A stretch of DNA of 64,000 nucleotides, taken from assembly GCA_023392615.1 (NCBI GenBank), contig JAEVYT010000040.1, positions 1 to 64,000 of the forward strand, read 5' to 3'. This DNA is from Bacillota bacterium (GTDB lineage Bacteria; Bacillota; Clostridia; Lachnospirales; Lachnospiraceae). The position numbers and the translations under genes are program-made. Shown here one piece after another: positions 7,371-15,858 of this stretch (its first letter is position 1; every line of letters starts with the position of its first letter). The notes under the pieces are model-generated. The model was not told the DNA's origin, made no database searches, and worked only from the letters and a program-made list of their open reading frames with translations.

Positions 7371-7856
7371 ATGAAGATTTTGATTGTTAGTGATACTCAT
7401 GGCAAGAATGAATATTTGAAAAATGCGATTGAGCGTGTATCACCCATAGACTTATTAATCCACCTAGGTGATTTTGAAGGCGGAGAAGATTATATTAAAT
7501 CAATAGCAAATTGTCCGGTCGAAATGGTATCTGGTAATAATGACTTTTTTGCTAATATGCCGAGAGAAGTTATTATGAGAATCGGTAAGTATACTCTTTT
7601 GTTGACGCATGGTCATCGTTATAGTGTAAATTATGGAACAACACATCTGTTAGAGACGGCTCAAAAGAACCATGTAAATATTGCAATGTTTGGTCATACT
7701 CACGTTCCTATGATTGATTTGTCTCAGGATGTATGGTTGATTAATCCGGGTAGTTTAGCCTTGCCGAGGCAGCATGGTAGAAAGCATACCTTTATCATCA
7801 TGGAGCTCGATTCAAATGGTGATGCTCACTTTAGTTTGAATAGTTTGCCAGAATAA
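7371..7856 (+). CDS. yfcE: YfcE/MJ0936-type metallophosphodiesterase
   Basis: 161 residues, ATG 7371, ribosome site GGAAGAG. The calcineurin-like metal motifs are complete: DTHG (8-11), HLGDFE (~31-36), GNND (~54-57), THGH (~80-83) and GHTH (~108-111). Members hydrolyse phosphodiesters with Mn or Ni in vitro; the cellular substrate is not known. It shares an operon with rdgB. No clear terminator precedes the downstream tRNA promoter, though the region is A-rich. Confidence 0.92.
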   Translation: MKILIVSDTHGKNEYLKNAIERVSPIDLLIHLGDFEGGEDYIKSIANCPVEMVSGNNDFFANMPREVIMRIGKYTLLLTHGHRYSVNYGTTHLLETAQKNHVNIAMFGHTHVPMIDLSQDVWLINPGSLALPRQHGRKHTFIIMELDSNGDAHFSLNSLPE

Positions 7857-7955
7857 TATATACAGATTTTATGCTGGATAATTGTGTATACAATTACCCC
7901 AAACACACTAAATTTTGTAAAAAATTTAAAAAATTAAAAAAGTTATAAAAAGTTG

Positions 7956-7984
7956 TTGACAATCCCTTTTCTCTATTATATAAT
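7956..7984 (+). promoter_or_regulatory. Consensus sigma-A promoter of tRNA cluster 2
   Basis: TTGACA (7956-7961) and TATAAT (7979-7984) with a 17-bp spacer match the consensus exactly. The first tRNA starts 120 bases later; the leader between them contains a hairpin, TTAG...CTAA around ATAGCAAT/ATTGCGTTAT (8054-8093). Confidence 0.92.
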
Positions 7985-8105
7985 AAATCTTGCGTCACGG
8001 CAGAAACGACTTAAAGATAGTCGAACAGGCCGGTAAGGAATAAGCATAAATCATTAGACAGTCGATAGCAATTGATTGCGTTATGACTAATCAAAAAGAT
8101 TTTCT

Positions 8106-8180
8106 CGGGGTGTAGCGCAGCTTGGCTAGCGCGCTTGATTTGGGATCAAGAGGTCGCAGGTTCGAATCCTGTCACCCCGA
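8106..8180 (+). tRNA. tRNA-Pro(TGG)
   Basis: Acceptor CGGGGTG/CACCCCG, anticodon stem CTTGA/TCAAG and loop TTTGGGA with TGG. Discriminator A8180. CCA is not encoded. Confidence 0.97.
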
Positions 8181-8275
8181 CTGGGAAGTTCCCAATTGTG
8201 TGAAGCAACATTCACTTGATATTAACTGCATAAATAAATATGTTGTAACGCAAAATAATTAAATAGTAATTATAT

Positions 8276-8346
8276 GCGGGTGTAGTTCAATGGTAGAACA
8301 CTAGCCTTCCAAGCTAGATACGTGGGTTCGATTCCCATCACCCGCT
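8276..8346 (+). tRNA. tRNA-Gly(TCC)
   Basis: Acceptor GCGGGTG/CACCCGC, anticodon stem CTAGC/GCTAG and loop CTTCCAA with TCC; discriminator T8346, normal for glycine. CCA is not encoded. Confidence 0.97.
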
Positions 8347-8381
8347 TGATATTTGATTTTTTATCAATATCGCATCATAAT

Positions 8382-8455
8382 GTGCTAGTAGCTCAGTTGG
8401 ATAGAGCAATGGCCTTCTAAGCCATGTGTCGGGGGTTCGAATCCCTTCTGGCACA
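8382..8455 (+). tRNA. tRNA-Arg(TCT)
   Basis: Acceptor GTGCTAG/CTGGCAC (one wobble), anticodon stem ATGGC/GCCAT and loop CTTCTAA with TCT. Reads AGA/AGG, the common Arg codons in this A+T-rich genome. Confidence 0.97.
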
Positions 8456-8487
8456 TTTTTCATCTCTAAAGATGAGAATGTTTTTAT

Positions 8488-8562
8488 GGTGGGTATAGCG
8501 CAGTTGGTTAGCGCGCCAGATTGTGGCTCTGGAGGCCAAGGGTTCGAATCCCTTTATCCACC
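8488..8562 (+). tRNA. tRNA-His(GTG)
   Basis: Acceptor GTGGGTA/TATCCAC plus an encoded extra G (8488) facing C8562, the histidine identity pair. Anticodon stem CCAGA/TCTGG and loop TTGTGGC with GTG. Confidence 0.97.
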
Positions 8563-8578
8563 CTATACTATATTCCTA

Positions 8579-8606
8579 GAAAAGTCTGAGAAGACTTTTC
8601 GTTTTC
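8579..8606 (+). terminator. Weak terminator-like hairpin inside tRNA cluster 2
   Basis: GAAAAGTCT (8579-8587) pairs with AGACTTTTC (8592-8600) around GAGA, followed by GTTTTC. The T-run is weak, so it may only attenuate or mark a processing site between tRNA-His and tRNA-Gln. Confidence 0.5.
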
Positions 8607-8635
8607 AATAGCAAGGAATACAAGATATAATAAAT

Positions 8636-8707
8636 TGGGCTATCGCCAAGCGGTAAGGCACAGGACTTTGACTCCTGCACTCGATGGTTCAAATCCATCT
8701 AGCCCAG
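8636..8707 (+). tRNA. tRNA-Gln(TTG)
   Basis: Acceptor TGGGCTA/TAGCCCA, anticodon stem CAGGA/TCCTG and loop CTTTGAC with TTG; discriminator G8707. A second glutamine tRNA, with CTG, lies at 61867. Confidence 0.97.
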
Positions 8708-8710
8708 TAC

Positions 8711-8783
8711 GGGATATTAGCTCAGTTGGTAGAGCACATGACTTTTAATCATGGTGTCCCGGGTTCGAATCCCGGATGTCTCA
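8711..8783 (+). tRNA. tRNA-Lys(TTT)
   Basis: Acceptor GGGATAT/ATGTCTC (wobbles), anticodon stem ATGAC/AATCAT-type and loop CTTTTAA with TTT; discriminator A8783. Only 3 bp after tRNA-Gln. Confidence 0.96.
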
Positions 8784-8800
8784 TTTGTAACACAATATAA

Positions 8801-8880
8801 GCGGATGTGGCGGAATTGGCAGACGCGCCAGATTTAGGTTCTGGTTCGAGAGAGTGGGGGTTCAAGTCCCTTCATCCGCA
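8801..8880 (+). tRNA. tRNA-Leu(TAG)
   Basis: Class II tRNA. Acceptor GCGGATG/CATCCGC, anticodon stem CCAGA/TCTGG and loop TTTAGGT with TAG; discriminator A8880. Last gene of the cluster. Confidence 0.97.
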
Positions 8881-8923
8881 GTAAAAAAGGGTCTTCAAGT
8901 ATTTGTAAGAAGTACCCGTGGGC

Positions 8924-8979
8924 AAATGACTCACTAGATTATTGTTGACATTCAACTTAGTCTAGTGGGTCATTTTTTT
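8924..8979 (+). terminator. Terminator of tRNA cluster 2
   Basis: AAATGACTCACTAGA pairs with TCTAGTGGGTCATTT (one wobble), followed by TTTT. Confidence 0.9.
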
Positions 8980-9143
8980 ATGCTAATTAAGATTTTGTTC
9001 CTGTAAAGTAATTGTTTATGGAAAATTCATAATAAATGTTTGGAATAAATAAAATAATTATGCTATACTATTTGCTATAATATTTTTGGTTATAATAATA
9101 ACAATGTCGATGATAATTGACCTAAAAACGGAGGATTTTAAGA

Positions 9144-10469
9144 ATGGACCCTGACCCTGATAATATGCTTGGTGAAATTATGATTTTAGTAATTTTGACC
9201 TTGATTAATGCCTTTTTCTCATGTGCTGAGATGGCTATGGTATCCGCAAATAAGAGTAAAATTAAAAGGTTAGCGGAAGAAGGTAATAAACGGGCTAAGC
9301 TAGTACACAAATTTAATGAAGAACCGACCAAATTCTTATCTACAATACAGGTCGCAATTACCCTTGCCGGATTTTTCTCCAGTGCATCTGCAGCATCAGG
9401 ACTTTCCAGTCCGTTTGCAGCATGGCTTACAGAGAATAATATTCCTTATCCCGGTCAGATCTCTTTGGTAGTGGTTACTTTGATTCTGTCTTTCTTTACA
9501 TTAGTATTCGGTGAGTTAGTTCCGAAAAAGATTGCTCTGCAGAAACCGGAAGCGATTAGTATGTTTAGTGTTAAGCCAATAAAGGCAGTATCCAAGGTTG
9601 CATACCCTTTTATTAAGCTGTTGACCTTCTCAACCAATATCGTTACTATGCCATTCGGTATCAAGGAAGGGAATACGGAAGAGATTCTATCCAGGGAAGA
9701 ACTGATTTCATTAGTAAATGAAGGACAAGCTCACGGTGTCTTGAATAAAAAAGAGAAAGAAATGATTAACTCAATCATGGAATTTGATGAGACCATTGCA
9801 AAGGAGATTATGACTCCAAGAATTAATGTATTTGCAATTGATCTGTCTGCTCCCAAGGAAGAATATCTAGAAGATTTAATGAAAACAAAGTATACCAGAA
9901 TTCCGGTTTATGAAGAAGAGATAGATAATATAATTGGTATCCTATACCTAAAGGATTTCCTAAAAGAAGTTGTAAAAGTTGGATATAAGAATGTGAATAT
10001 CAGAAGTATCATGAAAAGGCCTTATCTGGTACCGGAAAGTAAAATCATTAAAGATTTATTTCGTGAGTTACAACAATCAAAGAAGCATATTGCTGTCTTA
10101 ATTGATGAGTATGGTGGTTTTGCTGGTATTGTAACGATGGAGGATCTGGTGGAAGAAGTAATGGGAGATATTGAAGATGAATATGATCCTACCTCCTTTA
10201 AGATTAAAAAGTTGGATGATTCCACCTTCCTGATAGATGGTATGACTACAATTGATGAACTGAATGAGAAATTGGATCTTGATTTATATTCGGAAAATTA
10301 TGATACGATTTCAGGTTACCTAATTGATCATATGGGATCTATCCCACAGGAGCATGATGAGAGAACAATTGAAATTGCTCATATGGTATTTAAATTAGAA
10401 AGTGTTAAGAATAAACGTATTGATAAAGTGAAGCTCTATATTGGGGTGAAACAAGAAGAGGAAGAATAA
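9144..10469 (+). CDS. HlyC/CorC (CNNM-type) transporter-like membrane protein
   Basis: 441 residues from ATG 9144 after ACGGAGG. Residues ~8-195 form the DUF21/CNNM membrane domain with about four helices and the NAFFSCAEMAMVS start. Residues ~215-340 are a CBS pair (MTPRINVFAID..., DEYGGFAGIVTMEDLVEEVMGDIEDE). Residues ~350-435 are the CorC_HlyC domain. Family members are linked to Mg2+ or Co2+ efflux and resistance; the old haemolysin label is misleading. It is a single-gene unit ended by a strong terminator. Confidence 0.93.
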   Translation: MDPDPDNMLGEIMILVILTLINAFFSCAEMAMVSANKSKIKRLAEEGNKRAKLVHKFNEEPTKFLSTIQVAITLAGFFSSASAASGLSSPFAAWLTENNIPYPGQISLVVVTLILSFFTLVFGELVPKKIALQKPEAISMFSVKPIKAVSKVAYPFIKLLTFSTNIVTMPFGIKEGNTEEILSREELISLVNEGQAHGVLNKKEKEMINSIMEFDETIAKEIMTPRINVFAIDLSAPKEEYLEDLMKTKYTRIPVYEEEIDNIIGILYLKDFLKEVVKVGYKNVNIRSIMKRPYLVPESKIIKDLFRELQQSKKHIAVLIDEYGGFAGIVTMEDLVEEVMGDIEDEYDPTSFKIKKLDDSTFLIDGMTTIDELNEKLDLDLYSENYDTISGYLIDHMGSIPQEHDERTIEIAHMVFKLESVKNKRIDKVKLYIGVKQEEEE

Positions 10470-10471
10470 TA

Positions 10472-10525
10472 ATAAGGGTATTTTCGTAAGTAAAAAGTTT
10501 ACGAAGATACCCTTATCTTTATTTT
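10472..10525 (+). terminator. Terminator after the CorC-like gene
   Basis: ATAAGGGTATTTTCGTAA pairs with TTACGAAGATACCCTTAT, then CTTTATTTT. Confidence 0.9.
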
Positions 10526-10614
10526 ATATGAAAACTATTCTAATCCGTAAAGAATAAGTGTCCGTACATGTACATAAAACAGAATGCTCTTAACAGCTAA
10601 TATCATATTACATA

Positions 10615-10654
10615 ATAAACTCTTATCAAGTCAGATATTTTGATAAGAGTTTAT
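10615..10654 (-). terminator. Hairpin downstream of dedA
   Basis: ATAAACTCTTATCAA (10615-10629) and TTGATAAGAGTTTAT (10640-10654) are perfect complements 10 bases apart. It lies 10 bases beyond the dedA stop, so it is its likely terminator, though the T-run is short. Confidence 0.7.
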
Positions 10655-10663
10655 ACGGGTTAA

Positions 10664-11293
10664 TTATTGATTGTCTTTATTCTTTTTGAGATAACGGATA
10701 TATAATACTACAATACCAATTGCAATTACTGCTAGTACCCCTATAGTAATTGTCTGGTATACACCTACGCCTTCCACAATCTTCTCCCAAGAGTTACCTG
10801 CAAGTACACCTAGATTAACAAGAACAGTATTCCATATCAGGGAGCCCACTGTAGTTAATAATAGAAAGATGCCGAATTTCATATTAGCCATACCTGCCGG
10901 AATTGAAATTAAGCTTCTCACAACCGGAACACAACGACATAAAAAAACAGTTTTTTTACCATGTTTGTTAAACCAATCACATGCTTTAAATACATCTTCT
11001 TTTTTGAAATGAAGAATTCGTCCTATTTTGCCATCGAGTATTTTGCCAAGTCGTTCTGCGGAGAGGATACGGCCTACTCCATACAAAATAATAGCTCCGA
11101 TAACAGAACCAATGGTTGCTGCGATAATAACACCAAATACATTAAGGTTTGATTTTGGCTGTGTAGTCAAAACGCCACCAAAGGTTAAGATTACCTCAGA
11201 AGGGATTGGTGGAAATAAATTTTCAATTGCAATTAATAATGAAATACCGAGATAACCGAATTTATTCATTATGTCAATTATCCATTCCTGCAT
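10664..11293 (-). CDS. DedA family membrane protein
   Basis: 209 residues on the minus strand, ribosome site AAAGGAC upstream. The SNARE-associated/DedA (PF09335) markers are visible: an N-terminal hydrophobic helix, ENLFPPIPSE (~24-33), GRILSAERLGK in a cytoplasmic loop, and the FLCRCVPVVRSLISIPAG motif (~117-134) with the conserved Arg residues. About five membrane segments. DedA proteins are now tied to lipid scrambling, including undecaprenyl phosphate flipping; which lipid this member moves is unknown. Stand-alone gene between two convergent or divergent neighbours. Confidence 0.93.
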   Translation of the reverse strand: MQEWIIDIMNKFGYLGISLLIAIENLFPPIPSEVILTFGGVLTTQPKSNLNVFGVIIAATIGSVIGAIILYGVGRILSAERLGKILDGKIGRILHFKKEDVFKACDWFNKHGKKTVFLCRCVPVVRSLISIPAGMANMKFGIFLLLTTVGSLIWNTVLVNLGVLAGNSWEKIVEGVGVYQTITIGVLAVIAIGIVVLYIRYLKKNKDNQ

Positions 11294-11556
11294 AACTTAG
11301 TCCTTTCTTTTAAACCGGTATATTGACCGGATTTTTCTGTTCCCCAAATAATAAAATTTCTCATTATAATGAATAGAACAAGTTCCATTATACTATAGCT
11401 TACTCAAAAAACATAGTGAAATAACAGTGAACATATGGATATCGCTTTGATATTTATGTTTCTTATAAAAAAGCCTGCACGATTATATTTCAGATGAATA
11501 AACTGAATAGAGAATATTGGATATTTGAGATTCAAAGCGTTTTTAAGGAGGAAACA

Positions 11557-13212
11557 ATGTATCAATATCACAATAATGATTTTGCAGGGTTACCTTATGA
11601 TGATTTGACTTGGTATGATGTAAATGGCCAACCATTTGGGATAGCATCCTACTTTAATTCTATAATACTTGGAGATGCTTCAAATATTGTAGATACACAA
11701 GGAGCGATGGCAGTTGGTGGAAACTTTACTAGTTCCAGAGGACTTAGTCTTGGATACGGAAAAGATGGAAAGCTGGCGGGTACCGGTTATAGCCCCGACT
11801 TTGTTCGATTTTTAGTTGGGGGTGATGTTGCAATGCAAGGGCCACTCGTAGTGATTGGCCATGTTGTTGGTGGCAAGGACTTTAGAGCAGCCAGGGGTAG
11901 CACGTATATGATAGGGAAGGATGGCTCACCAAACCAGGCGCAGCAACTATCTGATTTGTATCATGCAGATGGAGGAAGTAAATACTGGAGTTTAAGTGAC
12001 AGAGGTACGCATTATGCGGTATCAAGTTATGATGTGCCGAGATATATTCCTGCATCAAGAGTTGAGGCAAATGTGGAAGAATTCTTTACAGATGCGAGAG
12101 AAAGCTTTTCAACATTTATGAATTGCTTGACTGAATTGCAGCCAAACGGTACGGTAACTCAAAGATATTCAACATTAGTTCTTCAGGGAAATGATCCGAA
12201 TCAGAATGTATTTCAGATTGATGTTTCTTCAAATGGGATATTGGATAAAGAGATTCGTCTGGAAGTTCCGGATAACAGTCTGGCTATTGTAAGATTGAAA
12301 ACCGGTAATAATGCTCATATCAGAGCAGGATTATTTGGAAATGAAACGGATGCAACACATACTCTTTATGTATTTGAGGATGCAAATGATATCTATATGG
12401 ATAAACCGGCGCAAATATGGGGAAGTATATTTGCACCACAGGCAAAATATCATGCACATCAAACCGGTGGGACGGTAGCAGGAAATGCGGCCTTAGGATC
12501 GCTTGAGGTCAATAATACCAGTGGTTTTGAATTTCATTTATATCCGTTTGTTGGTGGAGTGGTATGTAATACTACACAAACTCTGCCGGAACAGGTTGAA
12601 GAACCAGCACAAGAAGCACCTGTACAAGAAGCGCCAGTACAGGAAGAGCCAGTACAAGAGGAGCCAGCGCAAGAGGAGATACCTCCTACACCAGCCCCGA
12701 GACCAGCCCCGAGACCAGCCCCGAGACCAGCCCCAAGACCAGCCCCAAGACCAACATCAACACCAAGACCAATTCCTATTCCGATGCCGGTGAAAGAAGA
12801 ATGTCCGCAATGTCCAACTCCCGAACCTTGTCCTCCATGTCCTACTAGGGTACAACCGGTTCCTATTCCGATTCCTATTCCGGTACCGGAGGAGAGAAGA
12901 TGTGATGAATGCTTAATTACGCCTGGTACTATATTTGGATGTATATGGGGGTGCAGCTGTGGTCACAATCATGAGTGGGAGTTAAAGCTATATAAATCCT
13001 GCGGAGATAATCGATTCTTGATTGATTGCAAGATAGTATCCGATTGCGGTTGTTTTAAATTTAATGTACCTTATGACGATTTTTATCTCTTAGTCGTGTG
13101 CCCTGTTCATTCCAACAATCGTAGGTGTTGCCGTGGTAATCGAAGCAGAGTGTCTTGTAAGCCGATGATAACCTTAAAAAATGTCGGTGTGGCAAACTTA
13201 ATGATGGAATAA
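11557..13212 (+). CDS. Choice-of-anchor A family protein with Pro-rich linker and Cys-rich C-terminus
   Basis: 551 residues from ATG 11557, with TTTAAGGAGG 6 bases ahead; the frame extends to 11494 without a ribosome site. Residues ~20-350 match the choice-of-anchor A (pAdhesive/collagen-binding-like) beta-helix, with NSIILGDASNIVDTQGAMAV, VGGDVAM and IWGSIFAPQAKYHAH-type motifs. Residues ~355-385 are EAPVQE repeats, ~386-410 PAPR repeats, then PIPIPMP and CPQCP/CPPCP clusters. The C-terminal ~110 residues hold many cysteines (CDEC, CGCSCGH-like, CRGNRSRVSC). Neither start gives a signal peptide, odd for an adhesin. A spore-surface or coat protein assembled in the mother cell would fit; this is inference. 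It sits alone between dedA and a DJ-1 gene. Confidence 0.85.
   Translation: MYQYHNNDFAGLPYDDLTWYDVNGQPFGIASYFNSIILGDASNIVDTQGAMAVGGNFTSSRGLSLGYGKDGKLAGTGYSPDFVRFLVGGDVAMQGPLVVIGHVVGGKDFRAARGSTYMIGKDGSPNQAQQLSDLYHADGGSKYWSLSDRGTHYAVSSYDVPRYIPASRVEANVEEFFTDARESFSTFMNCLTELQPNGTVTQRYSTLVLQGNDPNQNVFQIDVSSNGILDKEIRLEVPDNSLAIVRLKTGNNAHIRAGLFGNETDATHTLYVFEDANDIYMDKPAQIWGSIFAPQAKYHAHQTGGTVAGNAALGSLEVNNTSGFEFHLYPFVGGVVCNTTQTLPEQVEEPAQEAPVQEAPVQEEPVQEEPAQEEIPPTPAPRPAPRPAPRPAPRPAPRPTSTPRPIPIPMPVKEECPQCPTPEPCPPCPTRVQPVPIPIPIPVPEERRCDECLITPGTIFGCIWGCSCGHNHEWELKLYKSCGDNRFLIDCKIVSDCGCFKFNVPYDDFYLLVVCPVHSNNRRCCRGNRSRVSCKPMITLKNVGVANLMME
12598..12680 (+). repeat. 15-bp repeats coding EAPVQ units
   Basis: Five degenerate 15-bp units of the form GAAGCRCCWGTACAA encode E-(A/P)-(P/V)-(V/A)-Q in the linker of the choice-of-anchor A protein. 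Confidence 0.7.
12691..12750 (+). repeat. 12-bp tandem repeat coding PAPR
   Basis: Five consecutive copies of CCAGCCCCGAGA or CCAGCCCCAAGA start at 12691, 12703, 12715, 12727 and 12739. Copies are near identical and G+C-rich against the local background, so length variation is likely. Confidence 0.95.
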
Positions 13213-13461
13213 TCCCTGATTCAACGCTAATTATTACGGATAAATGAATTATAATTGTATTTCGTGAAGTTGGCCCAAATCATTTGTCATTCTAAAAGAG
13301 TAATTTTGTGCAAGTAATTTGCAGCAGATAATATTCGATAGGATATATTTGATTTGTACCAACTTCTTTTGTGTATCCTGATGATGGTACATGCTTTGTG
13401 GATTGATTTACAAGGATAAGAATAATATAATGAAGAAAAAAGATGTGAGAGGAGTATGGTA

Positions 13462-14016
13462 ATGGCAAAGGTTTATGTATTTCTGGCGAATGGATATGAA
13501 GAGATTGAAGGGTTAACAGTTGTTGATTTATTACGTAGGGCAAACATAGAAACTGTGATGGTATCGATAACAGGAGAGCGATCCGTTACCGGTGCCCATC
13601 ATATTGTAACTGGAGCAGATGCATTATATGAAGAGTGTAATTTTAACGATGCGGATATGCTAATATTACCTGGAGGGATGCCAGGAACTAAGAACTTACT
13701 TGAGCATAATGGATTAGATCGCTTATTAAAAGAGTTTCATAGTAATGGTAAGAACTTGGCGGCAATATGTGCTGCTCCAAAGGTATTAGGTACGAAGGGC
13801 ATCCTAAAAGGTTTAAAGGCTACCTGCTATCCGGGTAATGAAGAGGCTTTAGATGGTGCAATTGTTACAGGGGATGATGTTGTGGAGGATCGTAATATTA
13901 TTACGTCCAAGGCGATGGGTACAGCGATAGACTTTTCCTTAACAATCATTAAAAAGCTGGTAGGAGAAGAAGAGGCAAGTAGAGTAGCGGGGGCCATCTA
14001 CTATGCACATTATTAA
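13462..14016 (+). CDS. DJ-1/PfpI family protein
   Basis: 184 residues from ATG 13462; GAGAGGAG lies 7 bases ahead, while the ATG at 13456 is too close to it. The DJ-1 markers are FLANGYEEIEG (8-18, conserved Glu), LILPGGMPG, and the nucleophile elbow AAICAAPKVLG with Cys ~103. It ends with IYYAHY, typical of the ThiJ/YajL branch. Members act as glyoxalase III, deglycase or redox-protecting chaperones; which applies here is not clear. It reads toward the AGCS gene and shares the long palindromic terminator region with it. Confidence 0.92.
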   Translation: MAKVYVFLANGYEEIEGLTVVDLLRRANIETVMVSITGERSVTGAHHIVTGADALYEECNFNDADMLILPGGMPGTKNLLEHNGLDRLLKEFHSNGKNLAAICAAPKVLGTKGILKGLKATCYPGNEEALDGAIVTGDDVVEDRNIITSKAMGTAIDFSLTIIKKLVGEEEASRVAGAIYYAHY

Positions 14017-14024
14017 TACGTTTC

Positions 14025-14172
14025 AGGGGTGTTGCAAAATAAATAATTTGTATGAATATTGTTATATTGCCATAATGCACTGTTTGGAAGACAAAATATA
14101 AACACTGTCCTTCCAATTTATGTGAGGCAAATAACTTTGTTCCTAGATAGAATTATTTATTTTGCAACAACC
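14025..14172. repeat. Long imperfect palindrome between convergent genes
   Basis: GTTGCAAAATAAATAATT (14031-14048) and its perfect complement (14151-14168) flank ~102 bases that contain further pairings, ATTGCC/GGCAAT-like and TTGGAAG/CTTCCAA. It sits between the DJ-1 gene (+) and the symporter (-), so it may work as a bidirectional terminator. The loop is far longer than a simple terminator needs. The outer 16 bases recur as the complement at 60898-60913. Confidence 0.75.
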
Positions 14173-14176
14173 GCTT

Positions 14177-15499
14177 TCAGACATAGTCCTTAGGTGCGGT
14201 AATCTTTTTTCGTAATAAGAATAAACAGAGAAGATTGGGAACAGCCATAAAGGCATTGACAAGGTCTGTCATCTCCCATACTAATTCCAAGGACATGATT
14301 GATCCGATAAAAATCATAACGATATAACAGAGGCGGTAGGTATTTATTCCGGATTTTCCGAAGAGATACTCTACTGCCTTTTCTCCGAAGTAGGACCATC
14401 CGATTAAGGTGGCGACTGCAAATGCAATTAGAGAAAGTCCTAATATGATATTACCATAAGGTAGAGAGTTAAATGCTGCAGTGGTTAGTTCGCCAAATGA
14501 GTATCCCTTTACCGAGTCCGGATTTTTCAAAATGTTTGATACGATGACTAAACCTGTGACAGCACACATTACAACAGTGTCCCAAAAAGTAGCACTCATC
14601 GAGATTAAAGCTTGCCTAGAAGGATGAGATGTTTTAGCTCCAGCAGCTGCTATGGCAGCAGAGCCAAGCCCAGCTTCGTTTGTAAACAGCCCGCGTGCGA
14701 TTCCGTATCGTGCAGCAGATTTGAGAGTATTGCCGATAAAGCCACCGGCTACGGCAGCAGGAAGTTGGGTGGATACAAAGGCAGATTTGAATATAAGGAT
14801 AATGGAAGGGAGGATATATTGGAGGTTTATAATGAGAAGTACAAAGCATCCGACTATATAGAACAGACCCATCGTTGGTACCAATTTACTACATATTTTG
14901 CCTATGGAGCCGACTCCTCCCACAATAACCAATCCCACAATGACGGCCACTGTCATTCCGACCACGTACTCTGGCAGATTCCAAAGGCTTTTTGTTGTTT
15001 CAGTAACAGCGCGAGCCTGGGTAGAACAACCGACCCCATAGGATGCCATAAGGGTAAAGATGCAGAATAAAACAGCAAGCCATTTTTTGTGTAATCCGTA
15101 CTCGAGAGCATACATTGGTCCTCCGAGATAGGTACCATCTTCTGTTTTCTTACGATATAATACACCCAAGAAGCATTCTGCATATGTTGTTGCCATTCCA
15201 AGAATTCCGGTCAGCCAACACCAGAATATTGCTCCTGGTCCTCCTAAAGCAACAGCCGTGGAGATACCAACGATATTACCGGTTCCTATTGTAGCAGCTA
15301 AGAGTGCTGTTAGTGATGCAAATCCGCTTAGATCTCCTTCTGCTGATTTGTCTGGTTTAACAGATAATTTAATTGCTTTTCCGATATGTTTTTGAACTCC
15401 ACGTAAATGAACTGTAAAATAAATATGGGTTCCAAACAGTAATAGCGGCATGGGAATTCCCCACAGAAAATTATTTAAAAGCTTTAAAGTCTCAATCAA
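14177..15499 (-). CDS. AGCS family sodium:alanine/glycine symporter
   Basis: 440 residues on the minus strand; AGGAGG lies upstream of the start. About ten to eleven membrane helices. Family motifs are clear: ATIGTGNIVGISTAVALGGPGAIFW (~69-93) and the TNEAGLGSA stretch near 275, with GWSYFGEKAVEYLF near 370. It imports alanine or glycine with Na+. Length is close to the family norm (440-480). Stand-alone unit, convergent with the DJ-1 gene. The substrate preference is not visible. Confidence 0.94.
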   Translation of the reverse strand: MIETLKLLNNFLWGIPMPLLLFGTHIYFTVHLRGVQKHIGKAIKLSVKPDKSAEGDLSGFASLTALLAATIGTGNIVGISTAVALGGPGAIFWCWLTGILGMATTYAECFLGVLYRKKTEDGTYLGGPMYALEYGLHKKWLAVLFCIFTLMASYGVGCSTQARAVTETTKSLWNLPEYVVGMTVAVIVGLVIVGGVGSIGKICSKLVPTMGLFYIVGCFVLLIINLQYILPSIILIFKSAFVSTQLPAAVAGGFIGNTLKSAARYGIARGLFTNEAGLGSAAIAAAGAKTSHPSRQALISMSATFWDTVVMCAVTGLVIVSNILKNPDSVKGYSFGELTTAAFNSLPYGNIILGLSLIAFAVATLIGWSYFGEKAVEYLFGKSGINTYRLCYIVMIFIGSIMSLELVWEMTDLVNAFMAVPNLLCLFLLRKKITAPKDYV

Positions 15500-15858
15500 A
15501 CAAAAACCTCCTGTACTACTGTCCTTTCTATGTATATGAAGAAAGGTGGAAAAGTAGTATCAAGTAGTACACAATAGAAATTAAAATTAGCAAAGTTAAA
15601 GTACATGTAAAATTATAAAAATGCATGAATAAAATAGATATTTTAATATAAAATAATACATTAATATCAATGTATCGAAATGGAATAGTAAACAGAAATT
15701 ACCATTATAATATTTCCCTCTCCTGTTAACAATAAGATTACAGGCAATACAAAACAAGATCACTCGCGGTGATAATACTTAATAAGTAATCGCTGAACCT
15801 ACAATAAGTTGATTTTGTACTTGATTGCTTTGATAAAACAAAACGGAGGTGAAACAGT
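15500..15858. other. Intergenic, A+T-rich, divergent control region
   Basis: 359 bases between the divergent symporter and SASP genes, very A+T-rich. It must hold both promoters. A sporulation-type GAATA...CATTATA pair is visible near 15692-15718 but with a 15-bp spacer, too short to trust. No ORF or RNA gene is evident. Confidence 0.5.

Noticed and set aside
11420..11445. CATATGGATA as a mother-cell sigma-E or sigma-K -10 box before the choice-of-anchor A gene
   Set aside because: It does not fit either consensus exactly and no matching -35 was found; a similar CATATGAATA before the Ser-rich gene is equally weak.
14612..15070. 152-codon plus-strand ORF inside the symporter gene
   Set aside because: It is a shadow of the conserved AGCS gene in the opposite strand, without ribosome site or family.
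15690..15720. Possible sigma-G promoter (GAATA...CATTATA) ahead of the SASP gene
   Set aside because: The 15-bp spacer is too short for sigma-G promoters.
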